A DNA stretch of 64,000 nucleotides from Lentibacillus sp. CBA3610 (GCF_013373365.1 NZ_CP035925.1:1302001-1366000), one strand, 5' to 3'. Positions 55,527 through 64,000 are shown, numbered from the stretch's first letter. The notes: generated by a model from the letters alone, not told the origin. Numbers and translations are program-made.

Positions 55527-55667
55527 CTTAACCTCACCTCCAATCAATCTGTTTATTTTTCTCTTCCCAAAATGCTTTCCCCAAAAACATATATATAATC
55601 CTGCTTCGACAACATTAGTGACAATCTTTAAAAATTTTTTGAGGAAATTAATTAACTTTATAAAGAG

Positions 55668-55695
55668 GGCGCTTACCTTTTTTCAAATAAGCGCC
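55668..55695. repeat. GCGCC hairpin (dispersed motif)
   Basis: Eight-base stem GGCGCTTA / TAAGCGCC with a 12-base T-rich loop, like those at 16340 and 18651. Confidence 0.65.
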
Positions 55696-55815
55696 TGCTA
55701 ACTTACAACAGCAAATGGAAAGCAACAATCAAAATAACCAATAATTTATTTTGCATATATGGATGGTTCCCAACAGGACTCCCTCCTTAATAAAGTCATG
55801 TAAGATATATCAAAA

Positions 55816-56286
55816 TCACCTCAGAGCTGAGCGGTTTCGACGGAGGGCTTTCCTTGACGGAGCGGTGTTATACAACCTCTTTTCTTCCTCCGTTTCAGGG
55901 ATAATAAACGGAACTGATTTTGGGTTTCCTTCTGTATCAACGGCGACCATCGTTAAAAATGATTCCGTTGTCATAACTTTTCTCCCCCGAAGAAGGTCAT
56001 CCGCATAAACTTTTACATACACTTCCATCGAAGTACGCCCCGTTCTGGTAATGCTGGCTTCTAGGGTCAACGCATCCCCGACTTTGGCGGAAGATAGAAA
56101 GTCGACAGAGTCAATCGACGCGGTAACGACCACACTATTGGAGTGCTTCATCGCTGTCAAAGCCGCAATCTCATCGATATATGCCAATACTTTTCCTCCA
56201 AATATTGTATCCAAGTGATTTGTATCCGGTGGTAATACTAATCTTGTTTGTGCCATTTTTGAATAACTGACTGGCAATGATTCCAT
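55816..56286 (-). CDS. ykhA: YkhA-type acyl-CoA thioesterase
   Basis: 156 residues from ATG 56286, with AAAGGAGG nine bases ahead. Hotdog fold with the catalytic stretch NHLDTIFGGKVLAYIDEIAA and a second conserved block VVVTASIDSVDFLSSAKVGD; similar to B. subtilis YkhA and to cytosolic acyl-CoA hydrolases. Hydrolyses acyl-CoA to fatty acid and CoA. Remarkably it lies 30 bases after a U-tailed hairpin that ends a cobalamin riboswitch, so its transcription may respond to B12. The basic C-terminus (RKALRRNRSALR) is longer than usual. Confidence 0.88.
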   Translation of the reverse strand: MESLPVSYSKMAQTRLVLPPDTNHLDTIFGGKVLAYIDEIAALTAMKHSNSVVVTASIDSVDFLSSAKVGDALTLEASITRTGRTSMEVYVKVYADDLLRGRKVMTTESFLTMVAVDTEGNPKSVPFIIPETEEEKRLYNTAPSRKALRRNRSALR

Positions 56287-56316
56287 GAAAATTGTGCCTC
56301 CTTTGATTTGAATCAT

Positions 56317-56344
56317 AAAAATACACCTTCTATACGAAGGTGCT
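56317..56344 (-). terminator. Terminator (expression platform) of the cobalamin riboswitch
   Basis: Stem CACCTTC / GAAGGTG with five-base loop, followed on the minus strand by TATTTTTAT. It lies about 100 bases after the aptamer and 30 bases before the thioesterase start. Confidence 0.7.
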
Positions 56345-56441
56345 TGAGATTAAGCTCATTATTAACATGGAATCATGACAAACGACCACTGAAAAAATTC
56401 CACGTAACACCCTCCTATCTCCCGTAGGAATTCATGTGCTT

Positions 56442-56597
56442 CCTTATGGCAGGTCTCCTGACTCAGATTCATCAGCACATAGCCCTTCCCGTTCATTAGC
56501 AGTGGGTAATCTGTGTGCCTCCTCATTACAGTGGCGGGACCGTGCTGGATTTTCACCAAACTTCCCTTTTCAGCTTCTTCAAGAAGCCACCATAAGG
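56442..56597 (-). ncRNA. Cobalamin (B12) riboswitch
   Basis: Minus-strand aptamer of about 156 bases. P1 arms CCTTATGG (56597-56590) and CCATAAGG (56449-56442) are complementary. Inside are the conserved blocks AGCTGAAAAGGGAAG, GGTGAAAATCCAGCACGG, the B12 box part CCCGCCACTGTAAT and AGTCAGGAGACCTGCC. These are diagnostic of the family. It would sense adenosyl- or methylcobalamin and stop transcription at the downstream hairpin. Confidence 0.92.
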
Positions 56598-56815
56598 CGT
56601 ATACAGTTTTAACCTGAAAAATTCGTTCTATACTAAATCAATATCTCTTAAACTCGTTTACCTGTCAAGAGTTACTGTTCTAATTGAAGGGAAGACAATC
56701 TTTTTCTATGATGAAAAAGGTAGTTTTTTTAGAACATCTTAAATACAGTCCTATAGGGTATTGCCGTTTCAGTACGAAATTTGATTCATAACATATCGGA
56801 ATGGAGGTGATAAAT

Positions 56816-56986
56816 ATGGTCTGCAAACGTAACAACTTCTTTCACGACAGAGACAGAAGAAGAGCAAGAGAAAAAGATCAAGTCAGAGAAGAAGAAAGAG
56901 ATCGAGATAAGGATGAAGTCATGGGAAGAAATCGCGATAAAGATCAACTTAGAGGCAGAGAAAGAAAACGAAGACATTGCTGTTAG
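56816..56986 (+). CDS. Small highly charged Cys-capped protein
   Basis: 56 residues from ATG 56816 (GGAGGTGAT four bases ahead). Starts MVCKRNNFF and ends RRHCC; between them a run of Arg/Lys/Glu/Asp with repeating RDxD units (RDRRRAREKDQVREEERDRD, shown in part). Likely a single charged helix; cysteines at both ends could crosslink. Style resembles small spore or coat proteins. Own promoter area and a perfect terminator follow. Confidence 0.65.
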   Translation: MVCKRNNFFHDRDRRRAREKDQVREEERDRDKDEVMGRNRDKDQLRGRERKRRHCC

Positions 56987-56989
56987 TAC

Positions 56990-57017
56990 CAAGGTGCCTA
57001 AATTGGCACCTTTTTTT
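56990..57017 (+). terminator. Terminator after the small charged protein
   Basis: AAGGTGCC / GGCACCTT with six-base loop and seven T. Confidence 0.85.
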
Positions 57018-57045
57018 ATACAATACTGCTGATAGACCATGGCTG

Positions 57046-57199
57046 ACTATTAGTCGAGTGAAGGTAAGAATGTTGGAACAGAAACAATTAATGCATATGT
57101 ACTTGATACGTTAAAAGGATTGAAAGCAGTACAGCGTGAAGCGAAAAAGACAGTTGTTGCTTTGAAGGAAGTTGAAAAATATCGACGAAAAGACTCGTA
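57046..57199 (+). pseudogene. ABC exporter (CydC-like) fragment, doubtful
   Basis: About 50 plus-strand codons read GTETINAYVLDTLKGLKAVQ and REAKKTVVALKEVEKYRRKD, resembling the membrane domain segment of ABC exporters near the NAYVLDxLKGLKE motif. No start, no ATPase domain, stop soon after. Could be a relic or chance. Confidence 0.3.
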
Positions 57200-57512
57200 A
57201 TCAATGGAGCTTTGAGTCGTTGGATAGTGTTCCAAATGTTTATTACACAGGCGAACAGATTGATAAAAAGGATTGCATCTGATTTCCTCACCCGTTTCCG
57301 GATGACTAAGACCATACTTCTGTTGAATGTCCAGGGGGCCGAATGCCATACGTACATAAAATTGTTTCATCCTCTGGAATATTCTTCTTCTAACAATTAA
57401 CTAAACCATAATCAAGATTTTTGGGGGTTCTAAAGATTCCAGGGGTTGAATATGATTTGCTTGTATATATTATGGATAAACGCCAATAATAAAAGAGAGT
57501 ATCCCCTCTCTC

Positions 57513-57537
57513 CCCGCCTTTTTGGCGGGTTTTTTTA
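57513..57537 (+). terminator. Strong plus-strand terminator
   Basis: CCCGCC-TTTTT-GGCGGG followed by seven or more T. No intact plus gene precedes it; it may end a lost gene. Confidence 0.85.
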
Positions 57538-57540
57538 TCC

Positions 57541-58129
57541 ATTGCATATACCCAATACATTCCACAGCCTTCCCAAACTTTTGGAAGAGGGTTAAGTAAA
57601 TAAAGTTTGTTTTGTTATTCTTCAATTTAAACCATATATAGCTAAGCTACACAATCTTCATTCAATAGATGAGGTTTCCCTGCTCAACTCAATAAAAACA
57701 GCTTAACTACCGTGCTGGCAATTAACCTATGAATGGGATACGCATCTATATGTAGAAAAAGTAAGGAAACGATCGCAAAAAAGGGAAAAAGCACCCTCCT
57801 CTGGTTGAAGAAACGTAAATTCCCTTAAGTTTTACATCCTTCAGAAAACCGCGATAACATTTACATAGTAATCTTTAACTTCAACTGGTTTTCAAACTTT
57901 ATGATACAAATATTTAGCTGACATTGTTGAACTTTTTCAGGAGGGCCCTAGAGCTCCCTATTCTCATTTAATACTCTGCAAAACTGGCACCTAAAATAAT
58001 GAGAAGAATAATCAGCTGTTTTTTTGACACAACGTCGCGTTGTTAAATAAATTAGCCCCCCATAAAATATCTTATGTTAAAAAGCTGATTTCGAATGGAC
58101 GATTGACAAGGATGGTCAATTGTTGAATT
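57541..58129. other. Gap without gene
   Basis: About 590 AT-rich bases with small hairpins only (CTTCC-n-GGAAG near 57568; ACAACG-TCG-CGTTGT near 58030). Nothing coding recognised. Confidence 0.5.
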
Positions 58130-58330
58130 ATCGTCGTCTTCTACAACTCCCCCCTCGTCAAACCATGCGTGAGTTTTCCCTCACACTGCTTTCCGACAGC
58201 TCTCATCTAAGGCATTCAGAACGGCATCTTTAAACGTTATCAGGCATCATGGCGTGCACACACAGAAACAGACGCATTCCTGTCATAAGGATGCACCTGC
58301 ACGGTAAAATCAAGAATCCAAAATTAAGAA
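58130..58330 (-). mobile_element. Possible group II intron 3' remnant
   Basis: Minus strand: GTGTGAGGGAAAACTCACGC then ATGGTTTGACGAGGGGGG, a block found near the 3' end of bacterial group II introns downstream of the reverse-transcriptase gene. No RT gene or domain V can be confirmed. Remnant only. Confidence 0.4.
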
Positions 58331-58376
58331 GAAGGGGTAAATCATTCTTTTGAAATTATTGATACAAACCAAGAGG

Positions 58377-58928
58377 TTAATAGAAATATGGGAAGAAGAG
58401 CCTTCTTAAAAAGAAAAATGGAAAACGCCTGCGTCTAAAGCGACGGAACCTTCTTGGATAGCCGTATCCTCCATAACCATAATTATAGCCATAACCAAAT
58501 TGACGTGTCATATCACCTAGGTAATCGCTATCCATATCTCCTACAGGCACAAGTAGATAGACAGCATCGTCAGCAACATCGTCAATAATGCCATCATACA
58601 TTTGATCATCTGTACCTTCACATTGGATTAAATGATATTTGTACCTTTTGCACATATCATACATGTGATGCTGATGCCCCATGTTCTTGTCATCTGATGG
58701 CATATGGGAACTCTGGTAATCCTGTGTTTGAGGATAGCTATTCTGATAATTATAGACCATACCATACTGACGATGATCAGGCTGGGCATACATTGGATAA
58801 GGTGCATAAGCAGGGACAGGAATATCATATGACATGTTTGAACGTTCAGCACCCGAGTCCGGTGTCACATTATTTTGAGAGCCTTTATTAGCCGATTGTT
58901 TCTCTTCAATGTTGAATTCTTCCTCCAT
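58377..58928 (-). CDS. Spore-coat-like Tyr/Gly/Arg-rich protein
   Basis: 183 residues. Acidic head, then a Tyr/Pro/Gln-rich stretch (YDIPVPAYAPYPMYAQPDHR), a small conserved core (KYHLIQCEGTDDQMYDGIID and DDAVYLLVPVGDMD) and a Tyr/Gly tail changing to Arg/Phe (GYGGYGYPRRFRRFRRRR, FFFLRRLFFPYFY). The core resembles an LSm-like fold seen in other short Bacillus coat-type proteins (motif DGxIxDVxxDxVYLxVP). Likely spore-associated (inference). AAGGAGG precedes the ATG. Confidence 0.72.
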   Translation of the reverse strand: MEEEFNIEEKQSANKGSQNNVTPDSGAERSNMSYDIPVPAYAPYPMYAQPDHRQYGMVYNYQNSYPQTQDYQSSHMPSDDKNMGHQHHMYDMCKRYKYHLIQCEGTDDQMYDGIIDDVADDAVYLLVPVGDMDSDYLGDMTRQFGYGYNYGYGGYGYPRRFRRFRRRRFPFFFLRRLFFPYFY

Positions 58929-59216
58929 AAAAAAATCCTCCTTACATTTTTGGGTAGCACACTTACCACTATATGAACAGGAGGCAGTCCCAGCTACAAT
59001 AAATTTTTATATGAAGGAAAGAAAATTCCTCAGAATACCGCCTTAAAACTACTGCAGCACTTCATTTTCGGAAACCAAACACGTGAACACCTCAGTTTTC
59101 ATTATTCCTGAATCCTGATCCTATAACGGACTAAAAATCAGAAAGTGGACTGCTAAAGCCTATCATTTTTAAATTTTTGCGCCCTATAAAGCAATTAACA
59201 TTATCGTTTGAACACT

Positions 59217-59690
59217 TTAGTTGAGGATGAGAATAAACTCTTCAACATCCTTACCACGCGCATTAGCATACCCGGTGTCTTCACCCGAAATAAGGAACCC
59301 ACATCTTTTTAAAACCTTTATGGATCCAATGTTGTCTTTTGCAGCACGAGCATAAAGTGGACGAATTGTAACCTGTTTTAGAAATTCCCGTAAAGCTTTG
59401 GTTGCGATTCCCTTACCCCAGTATTCCTTTCCAATCCAATAGGTTATTTCTGGTTCTCCAAACTGCTCGAATTGTACAACATGGCCAACGACGGTGTTCT
59501 CAACAATGATCGTTTGCTTAATAATATTCTTATTCGTAAGTATTTTGTTCCAGTTTTCAGCAAAACTATTCCAATCATTAGGGTCTTTCCTTGTAAAGGC
59601 GGCCATTTGGTTTGCCTCCCTGTCCTGCTGATGCTTAAAAAAAATAGGGAGATCATCATCAATCACATTCCGAAGCACTAACTTGCTCAT
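59217..59690 (-). CDS. GNAT-family N-acetyltransferase (RimJ-like)
   Basis: 157 residues from ATG 59690 (GAGGGTGAG seven bases ahead). Core motifs ITYWIGKEYWGKGIATKALR with the acetyl-CoA loop, and ARAAKDNIGSIKVLKRCGFL, as in RimJ/RimL-type enzymes that modify protein N-termini or small amines. Substrate unknown. The N-terminal domain QDREANQMAAFTRKDPNDW fits the ribosomal-protein acetyltransferase-like subgroup. Stand-alone. Confidence 0.88.
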   Translation of the reverse strand: MSKLVLRNVIDDDLPIFFKHQQDREANQMAAFTRKDPNDWNSFAENWNKILTNKNIIKQTIIVENTVVGHVVQFEQFGEPEITYWIGKEYWGKGIATKALREFLKQVTIRPLYARAAKDNIGSIKVLKRCGFLISGEDTGYANARGKDVEEFILILN

Positions 59691-59906
59691 TAATCTCACC
59701 CTCTGCCGTTCATGTTCTACTATATTTTATCAAGTGAAGTCACCTTGATATGACTACAATCACTTCATTTTCTTGTTTAATTAAACTGCCTTACAATGGC
59801 AATTTTGGCACTTTTCCTTATTCGAAATCACGCCATAACAATATCAAAATTTCTAAACTTAAGTAGTTAATGTTTAGAAATTGTGCCAACTAATCCGTTA
59901 ATCACT

Positions 59907-60203
59907 TTAAAACAATGGCTCTCTATCGTTAGTAAACTTTAAATTAAATGGGATTAATGATAAATAAAAAATCAACGAAAGAAAAGTGATTAAACCAGTC
60001 AAACACCAAGTTAAACCAAGTACATTTAGTATGAAAGGAATCAATGGTAATGCAATACCATAGGTTCCCAATTTGCGATTACTTTGTGTTGTTATGTATT
60101 GTCTTTCACCACAATTGGGACATTTCTTTAGACCATCAATCACAAATAATAACTCTCTCCATTTAAACATATAATCACAGGACCAACATTCAGGTAAAGC
60201 CAT
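59907..60203 (-). CDS. Putative zinc-finger membrane protein (TIGR04104-like)
   Basis: 98 residues. N-terminal CWSC and CPNCG pair (MALPECWSCDYMFKWRELLF, GLKKCPNCGERQY) make one zinc ribbon, followed by two membrane helices (GIALPLIPFILNVLGLTWCL, LITFLSLIFYLSLIPFN). Small family in Bacilli of unknown function. Single gene; GGAGGCG precedes the start. Confidence 0.8.
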   Translation of the reverse strand: MALPECWSCDYMFKWRELLFVIDGLKKCPNCGERQYITTQSNRKLGTYGIALPLIPFILNVLGLTWCLTGLITFLSLIFYLSLIPFNLKFTNDREPLF

Positions 60204-60312
60204 TAAAACGCCTCCACTCTAACCTTTCGCTTTGCTGTTCTTCAACTGATAAAGAATGCTGAAAAGCCAATCGTTGTTCAATTCTCGCACCCTTTTCTTG
60301 CATAGGTGCAAT

Positions 60313-61545
60313 TCAAAATGCCCAGCCGCCATTACGAAAAATCGGAATAGATTTGCCATCACGAGTTTCACCATCGATATCGAGATTAGAAGAACCAATC
60401 ATAAAATCAATATGTCCAATGCTTTCATTGAATCCCATTTCTGCTAGTTCTTCTTGACTGTATTTTTCTGCATCTTTAATGTTTAACGATAATGCATTTC
60501 CAAGTGCAATATGACAAGAAGCATTCTCATCAAATAACGTGTTGAAGAAAATTAAATTTAAATTTGAAATCAATGAATCATGGGGCACGAGAGCGACCTC
60601 ACCGAGGCTACGAGTACCATCGTCGATATCAAGTATACTTTTTAAATGCTCCTCTCCCTTTTCTGCACGACAATCAATAACTTTTCCATTTTCGAAGGTC
60701 AGTGAAAAGTTTTCAATAAGGTTTCCATCATAATTTAACGGCTTTGTACTGGTAACGATTCCATTAATTTTATCCTTATGCGGCATTGTAAACACTTCTT
60801 CCGTCGGAAGATTGGGAAGGAATTGAATGCCTTTCTTTGTAGTAAACTGCGCAGTTTTCCAAAGATGGTCATCCGCAAGCCCGATTGTTAAATTGGTTCC
60901 TGGTGCTTTATAGTGGAGGACAGAAATGTTTTTATCATTAAGATGATTAGCTTTTTCCTGGAGGTCTCTAAGGTGTTTTTTCCATGAGGTTACCGGATCA
61001 TCAGTATTAATACGTGAGGTGTAAAAAATCTTATCCCATAAGGTTTCAATCTGCATATCAGTACCAAGATCCGGAAAAACCTTTGCTGCCCACTTTTTTG
61101 TTGGTACAGAAAGGAGACACCAGGAGATATCTCCATTGGTTTGAGCCTTTTTATAACGATTCAGAGCTTTTCCAATCGCCCTTCTGTTGAGAGCGATTCG
61201 CTCAGGGTCAATACCCTCCAAAAAATCCGGATCAGGTGCATAGACTTTTAGAAAAGCCCCTCCCTCATCAACTATCTCCTCAAACATATTGACTTGCCAA
61301 TCTGAAATTTCTACAAGTCCTTCTTCAGGTGCTTTTTCATATGTAATACGTTGTATGATTGGGTCATTGAAATCCGTATAAACCTTTTTAGCTCCAGCTT
61401 CATAAGCTTTTCTAGTGACCAGTTCAACAAAATCTGCATTTTCAATATCAGCACTTATACGTAGTTTTTGTCCCTCCTGAATATTCAGCGCGACCTTAAT
61501 AGTTAAATCAGCATACTCTTCGAGTTTTTTCTGAAAGCTTTTCAA
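60313..61545 (-). CDS. ampS: M29-family aminopeptidase (AmpS-like)
   Basis: 410 residues, full length. Leucyl aminopeptidase of the T/S type with a bimetal site; conserved regions DFNDPIIQRITYEKAPEEGL, GTNLTIGL, FLPNLPTEEVFTMPHKDKIN (Glu and His ligands), and the C-terminal LGNALSLNIKDAEKYSQEEL, NESIGHIDFMIGSS. Cytoplasmic peptide turnover. GGACTGAAC spacing before the ATG is weak but start homology fits. Stand-alone; a GCGCCCG repeat lies upstream at about 61607-61641. Confidence 0.92.
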   Translation of the reverse strand: MKSFQKKLEEYADLTIKVALNIQEGQKLRISADIENADFVELVTRKAYEAGAKKVYTDFNDPIIQRITYEKAPEEGLVEISDWQVNMFEEIVDEGGAFLKVYAPDPDFLEGIDPERIALNRRAIGKALNRYKKAQTNGDISWCLLSVPTKKWAAKVFPDLGTDMQIETLWDKIFYTSRINTDDPVTSWKKHLRDLQEKANHLNDKNISVLHYKAPGTNLTIGLADDHLWKTAQFTTKKGIQFLPNLPTEEVFTMPHKDKINGIVTSTKPLNYDGNLIENFSLTFENGKVIDCRAEKGEEHLKSILDIDDGTRSLGEVALVPHDSLISNLNLIFFNTLFDENASCHIALGNALSLNIKDAEKYSQEELAEMGFNESIGHIDFMIGSSNLDIDGETRDGKSIPIFRNGGWAF

Positions 61546-61721
61546 GTTCAGTCCTCCAATTATCGTTTCATATGATATTATTGTATTGTCAATCTAGGCC
61601 AAGCAATAAGCGCAGTGATTATTCCACGAAAGCGCCCGAACAGAGTTATGTCACAATGTGCCCTACAATGGCAATTTTGGGCATGAGTGAACTGAATAAA
61701 AATCTAAGATAATGACAATTT

Positions 61722-62198
61722 TCATTGCTCAATTGTAAACTGTGCTGCCAAATAATATTTATCATAATCGCCTGTACCTCTAAAATCCAATATATCTTTA
61801 ACAATACGGTATTCACCAGTATCCAGACTTCCATATAGCCAATCCCAATCAATTGTAAACTCTTCAATTTCTGATGGAGTTAATTCATAACCGATATCGT
61901 TAAAACCATATTCATCTAAGATGGTGGGTACTTGATACCAATCCCCTTCGATTTCCTTTTCCAAGGAAAAGTATTCACCGTAGACACCTTGCTTATCGGT
62001 GGTATTCTCAAATATTACTGTTAATGCTGTTGGAGAGATGCTACCTTCTTTGACAATCATAGAAATTCCATCAAAATTATTAACCGTATCATATTGTGTA
62101 ACTTCCCAGTCCTTTGTTTCCAATGAATCTCCATTTCCACAAGCGACTAATAAAACGCTTACTAACAACGTCATTGCAAAAAGAAGGATTTTCTTCAT
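61722..62198 (-). CDS. Lipoprotein with Ig-like domain
   Basis: 158 residues. Signal with lipobox LLVACGN (Cys20), then one beta-sandwich domain (GISMIVKEGSISPTALTVIF, EYFSLEKEIEGDWYQVP, EFTIDWDWLYGSLDTGEYRI, shown in part) like the bacterial Ig-like domain common in Bacillus lipoproteins. Function unknown. GGAGG precedes the ATG. Confidence 0.82.
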   Translation of the reverse strand: MKKILLFAMTLLVSVLLVACGNGDSLETKDWEVTQYDTVNNFDGISMIVKEGSISPTALTVIFENTTDKQGVYGEYFSLEKEIEGDWYQVPTILDEYGFNDIGYELTPSEIEEFTIDWDWLYGSLDTGEYRIVKDILDFRGTGDYDKYYLAAQFTIEQ

Positions 62199-62310
62199 TG
62201 ATTAATCCTCCGACTCTTTATACCTTTAGACGAATTAAACTCATGATAAGTTTCAGATTTTTTCAAGTTCCCATTGAATCCGGAAAAACAGGACAACAAG
62301 GAGTCATTAG

Positions 62311-63674
62311 CTAATTCACAGCTTTTAATCTTATGCTTATATTTGTGCCAGTACCAGGTGCGCTTTCAACGTCGACTTTTCCGTCGTGAAGATCGATAAT
62401 CTTTTTCACGATCGCAAGTCCAAGTCCCGTACTGCCTTTTCCGGGGGTGCGTGCCTGATCCCCCCTGTAGAAACGGTCAAATATTTTATTAACCTCATGG
62501 GATGTCATACCAATCCCGTTATCCTGAACTTCAACATTAACCCAGTTATCCTCTTTTAGTATGTTGATCAAAATTTCACCGCCACTGTCAGTGAATTTGA
62601 TTGCATTCGTAAGCAGATTCGTCCACACCTGATACAGAAGATCAGAATCTCCCAGTACTTGTTCGGGTTTCCCTTCAATCTCAATGTATAATTCCTTTTC
62701 CCGCCATTCAAAACGGTGTGTTTGGATAATTTCTTTGATCTGTTGGTGAATATCCACGTGCTCATTTACAATCTTACCTTCATTATCCAGAGAAGCGAGA
62801 GTAAGCAATTGTCTGCTTAAAGTGGATAGCCGCCTGCTCTCCTTTTCTATAATATTGATATACTTTCCCTTTTGGTTCTCGTCCAATTCGGATTGTTGCA
62901 GCGACTGGGTGATTCCTCGAATTGTTGTTAACGGTGACTGGATTTCATGAGAGACATTGGAAACGAATTCCTGACGCATCTCCTCAAGCTGGCTAAGCTC
63001 TTTGCTCATGGCTGTGAAATGCTTTGCCAGTTGCCCGATTTCATCTTTGCGTGTTACGTTAAGTTCAATATTAAAGGGCCCCTCGGAGATTTTTTTCGTC
63101 GCTTCTGTTAGGGATGTCACAGGTTTAACAATTCGTCGAGCCATTAAAGCAACGAACAAAAAACTAATGACCACTGTGAGCACAAGTAAAACAGCTAGAA
63201 AAATACAAACTCCTCAAGTTGATGCTCATGATCAGGCCGAATAAACATCGCTGTGGTTCCTTCTGTAGTTTCAACTGGAACACCGATTGTATTTTCTGAC
63301 ACATTATTAAAAAATCGGCGGGTTGCTCTGTAACTCCATGATATTGTCCGCCTGCCAAGACTTTCTCGATCTCTTCTGTGTGTTAAATCATTATGGCGAA
63401 AATAACTGCCAAATTGGCTTTCACTACCATTTTCATGATACAAAATCAATTGATAACCCAAGTCAGCTAAGTGTGAAAAGTAGGATTCGTCTACAGCTCC
63501 TTCCTCATTTTCCACGTATTGCTTTATGTCTTGTGCCATATCTGTAATCCTGGCATCGTTAGCAGGCTTTAAAAATATTTGGTAGTAACCCTTACTAATA
63601 AAAAATGCGAGCAGACTGCTTATTATCATCACTGTGAACGTTGCGATTACAATGCGAACATAAAAACTTTTCAA
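62311..63674 (-). pseudogene. Sensor histidine kinase, one frameshift
   Basis: The N-terminal part (63674-63195) has TM1 (VIATFTVMIISSLLAFFI) and an extracytoplasmic sensor; it stops at LEEFVFF. From 63204 on another frame supplies TM2 (VLLVLTVVISFLFVALMARR), HAMP, HisKA with SNVSHEIQSPLTTIRG, and ATPase boxes NLLTNAIKFTDSG, DNGIGM, FDRFYRGDQARTPGKGSTGL, GLAIVK. One indel near 63200 explains the split; about 455 residues joined. It overlaps the regulator gene by four bases. Could be a sequencing error or a real knock-out. Confidence 0.88.
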
Positions 63675-63885
63675 TCGTAAACCTCCAGTTTGTACCCAAC
63701 TCCCCGTACCGTTTTAATTGAAAAAGAATTTGTATCTTTTGATAAGCGCTTGCGCAACCGTTTTATGTGAACATCAACAGTCCGGTCATTCCCCATAAAG
63801 TCGATTCCCCAGATAGTTTCTATCAACATTTCACGCGTAAACGTTTGGTTCGGAAAACTTGCTAGTTGAGTCAACAGATCAAGGG
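63671..63885 (-). pseudogene. OmpR-type response regulator, C-terminal part only
   Basis: Only about 70 codons remain: LDLLTQLASFPNQTFTREML then DRTVDVHIKRLRKRLSKD and VRGVGYKLEVYD, the winged-helix end of an OmpR regulator. Upstream of 63885 the sequence is unrelated (GGGGGTCACATTGGCAAATC), so the receiver domain is missing, probably cut by an element that begins near 63885 and runs beyond the window. Confidence 0.75.
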
Positions 63886-64000
63886 GGTCACATTGGCAAA
63901 TCGAAACATAGCCGTAAGGGGATTAACCATAGGGCTAAATTGTTATTAAACAAATTATTGTAATGTGGAAGGCAAAAATAGTTAATTTATTATTATAGCA

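Noticed and set aside
56362..56559. 65-codon minus frame
   Set aside because: Lies inside and just after the cobalamin riboswitch; RNA structure explains the sequence.
57050..57370. 106-codon minus frame (MKQFYVRMAFGPLDIQQKYG...)
   Set aside because: Looks protein-like at its start, but it continues antisense to a better plus-strand fragment and matches no family I can name.
1..64000. CRISPR arrays, tRNA or rRNA genes
   Set aside because: No regularly spaced direct repeats, cloverleaf sequences with TTCGA-type T loops, or rRNA blocks were noticed by eye; a tRNAscan and CRISPR search would settle this.

Overview
The window looks like a chromosome segment of a low-GC, spore-forming Bacillaceae bacterium, possibly of a salt-tolerant genus such as Virgibacillus, Oceanobacillus or Lentibacillus (genus is inference). 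Supporting signs are comG competence genes, a Tgl-type spore-coat transglutaminase, coat-like proteins, a YkhA thioesterase, an AmpS-type aminopeptidase, strong AGGAGG-type ribosome sites and many U-tailed hairpin terminators. The segment is rich in broken genes, IS elements and remnants.

Layout. 1-1.8 kb: end of comGA, comGB, and a comGC cut off just after its prepilin motif. 2.2-10.4 kb: copper and envelope-stress block with a membrane protein, a Csp-type copper-storage protein, a frameshifted CopB-type ATPase, a CueP lipoprotein, CsoR-like operators, an OmpR-type two-component system, two small envelope proteins and a cupin. 10.5-16.7 kb: a BIG2 surface protein and a nucleotidyltransferase gene both cut by one IS3 element, a cytidine deaminase, a broken IS256 element, a GNAT enzyme and a small membrane protein. 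16.8-21.4 kb: relics of a resistance plasmid or transposon (methyltransferase, CadC, arsenite-type transporter and ArdC-like remnants), an intact serine resolvase with a repeat-rich putative res site, and an IS4 remnant. 21.4-27.7 kb: an operon PHP phosphoesterase, TIM-barrel protein, SurE, solute-binding lipoprotein, ABC permease and ATPase, with frameshifts in surE and the permease.

28.4-47 kb: accessory region. It holds tgl, an 857-residue SF2 helicase carrying a C-terminal PD-(D/E)XK nuclease signature, a second IS3 element, a ggt pseudogene, a YolD-like gene under a LexA box, a 908-residue RecD-like helicase, a secreted SNase/Excalibur nuclease, a type I toxin-antitoxin pair, and a MoxR ATPase, VWA protein and RadC module in which most genes are followed by their own terminator. 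A possible bistable RNA leader sits before radC.

47.6-55.5 kb: secreted hydrolases (two M14 carboxypeptidases, one GH84 glucosaminidase) and a DUF3231 protein. 55.8-64 kb: a YkhA thioesterase directly downstream of a cobalamin riboswitch with a terminator, small spore- or envelope-like proteins, a GNAT, an M29 aminopeptidase, a lipoprotein, and a frameshifted histidine kinase whose response regulator is cut off near the window edge.

Single-base frameshifts recur in otherwise well-conserved genes, so either this strain carries many recent pseudogenes or the assembly has indel errors; sequence alone cannot decide. No tRNA, rRNA or CRISPR array was recognised.
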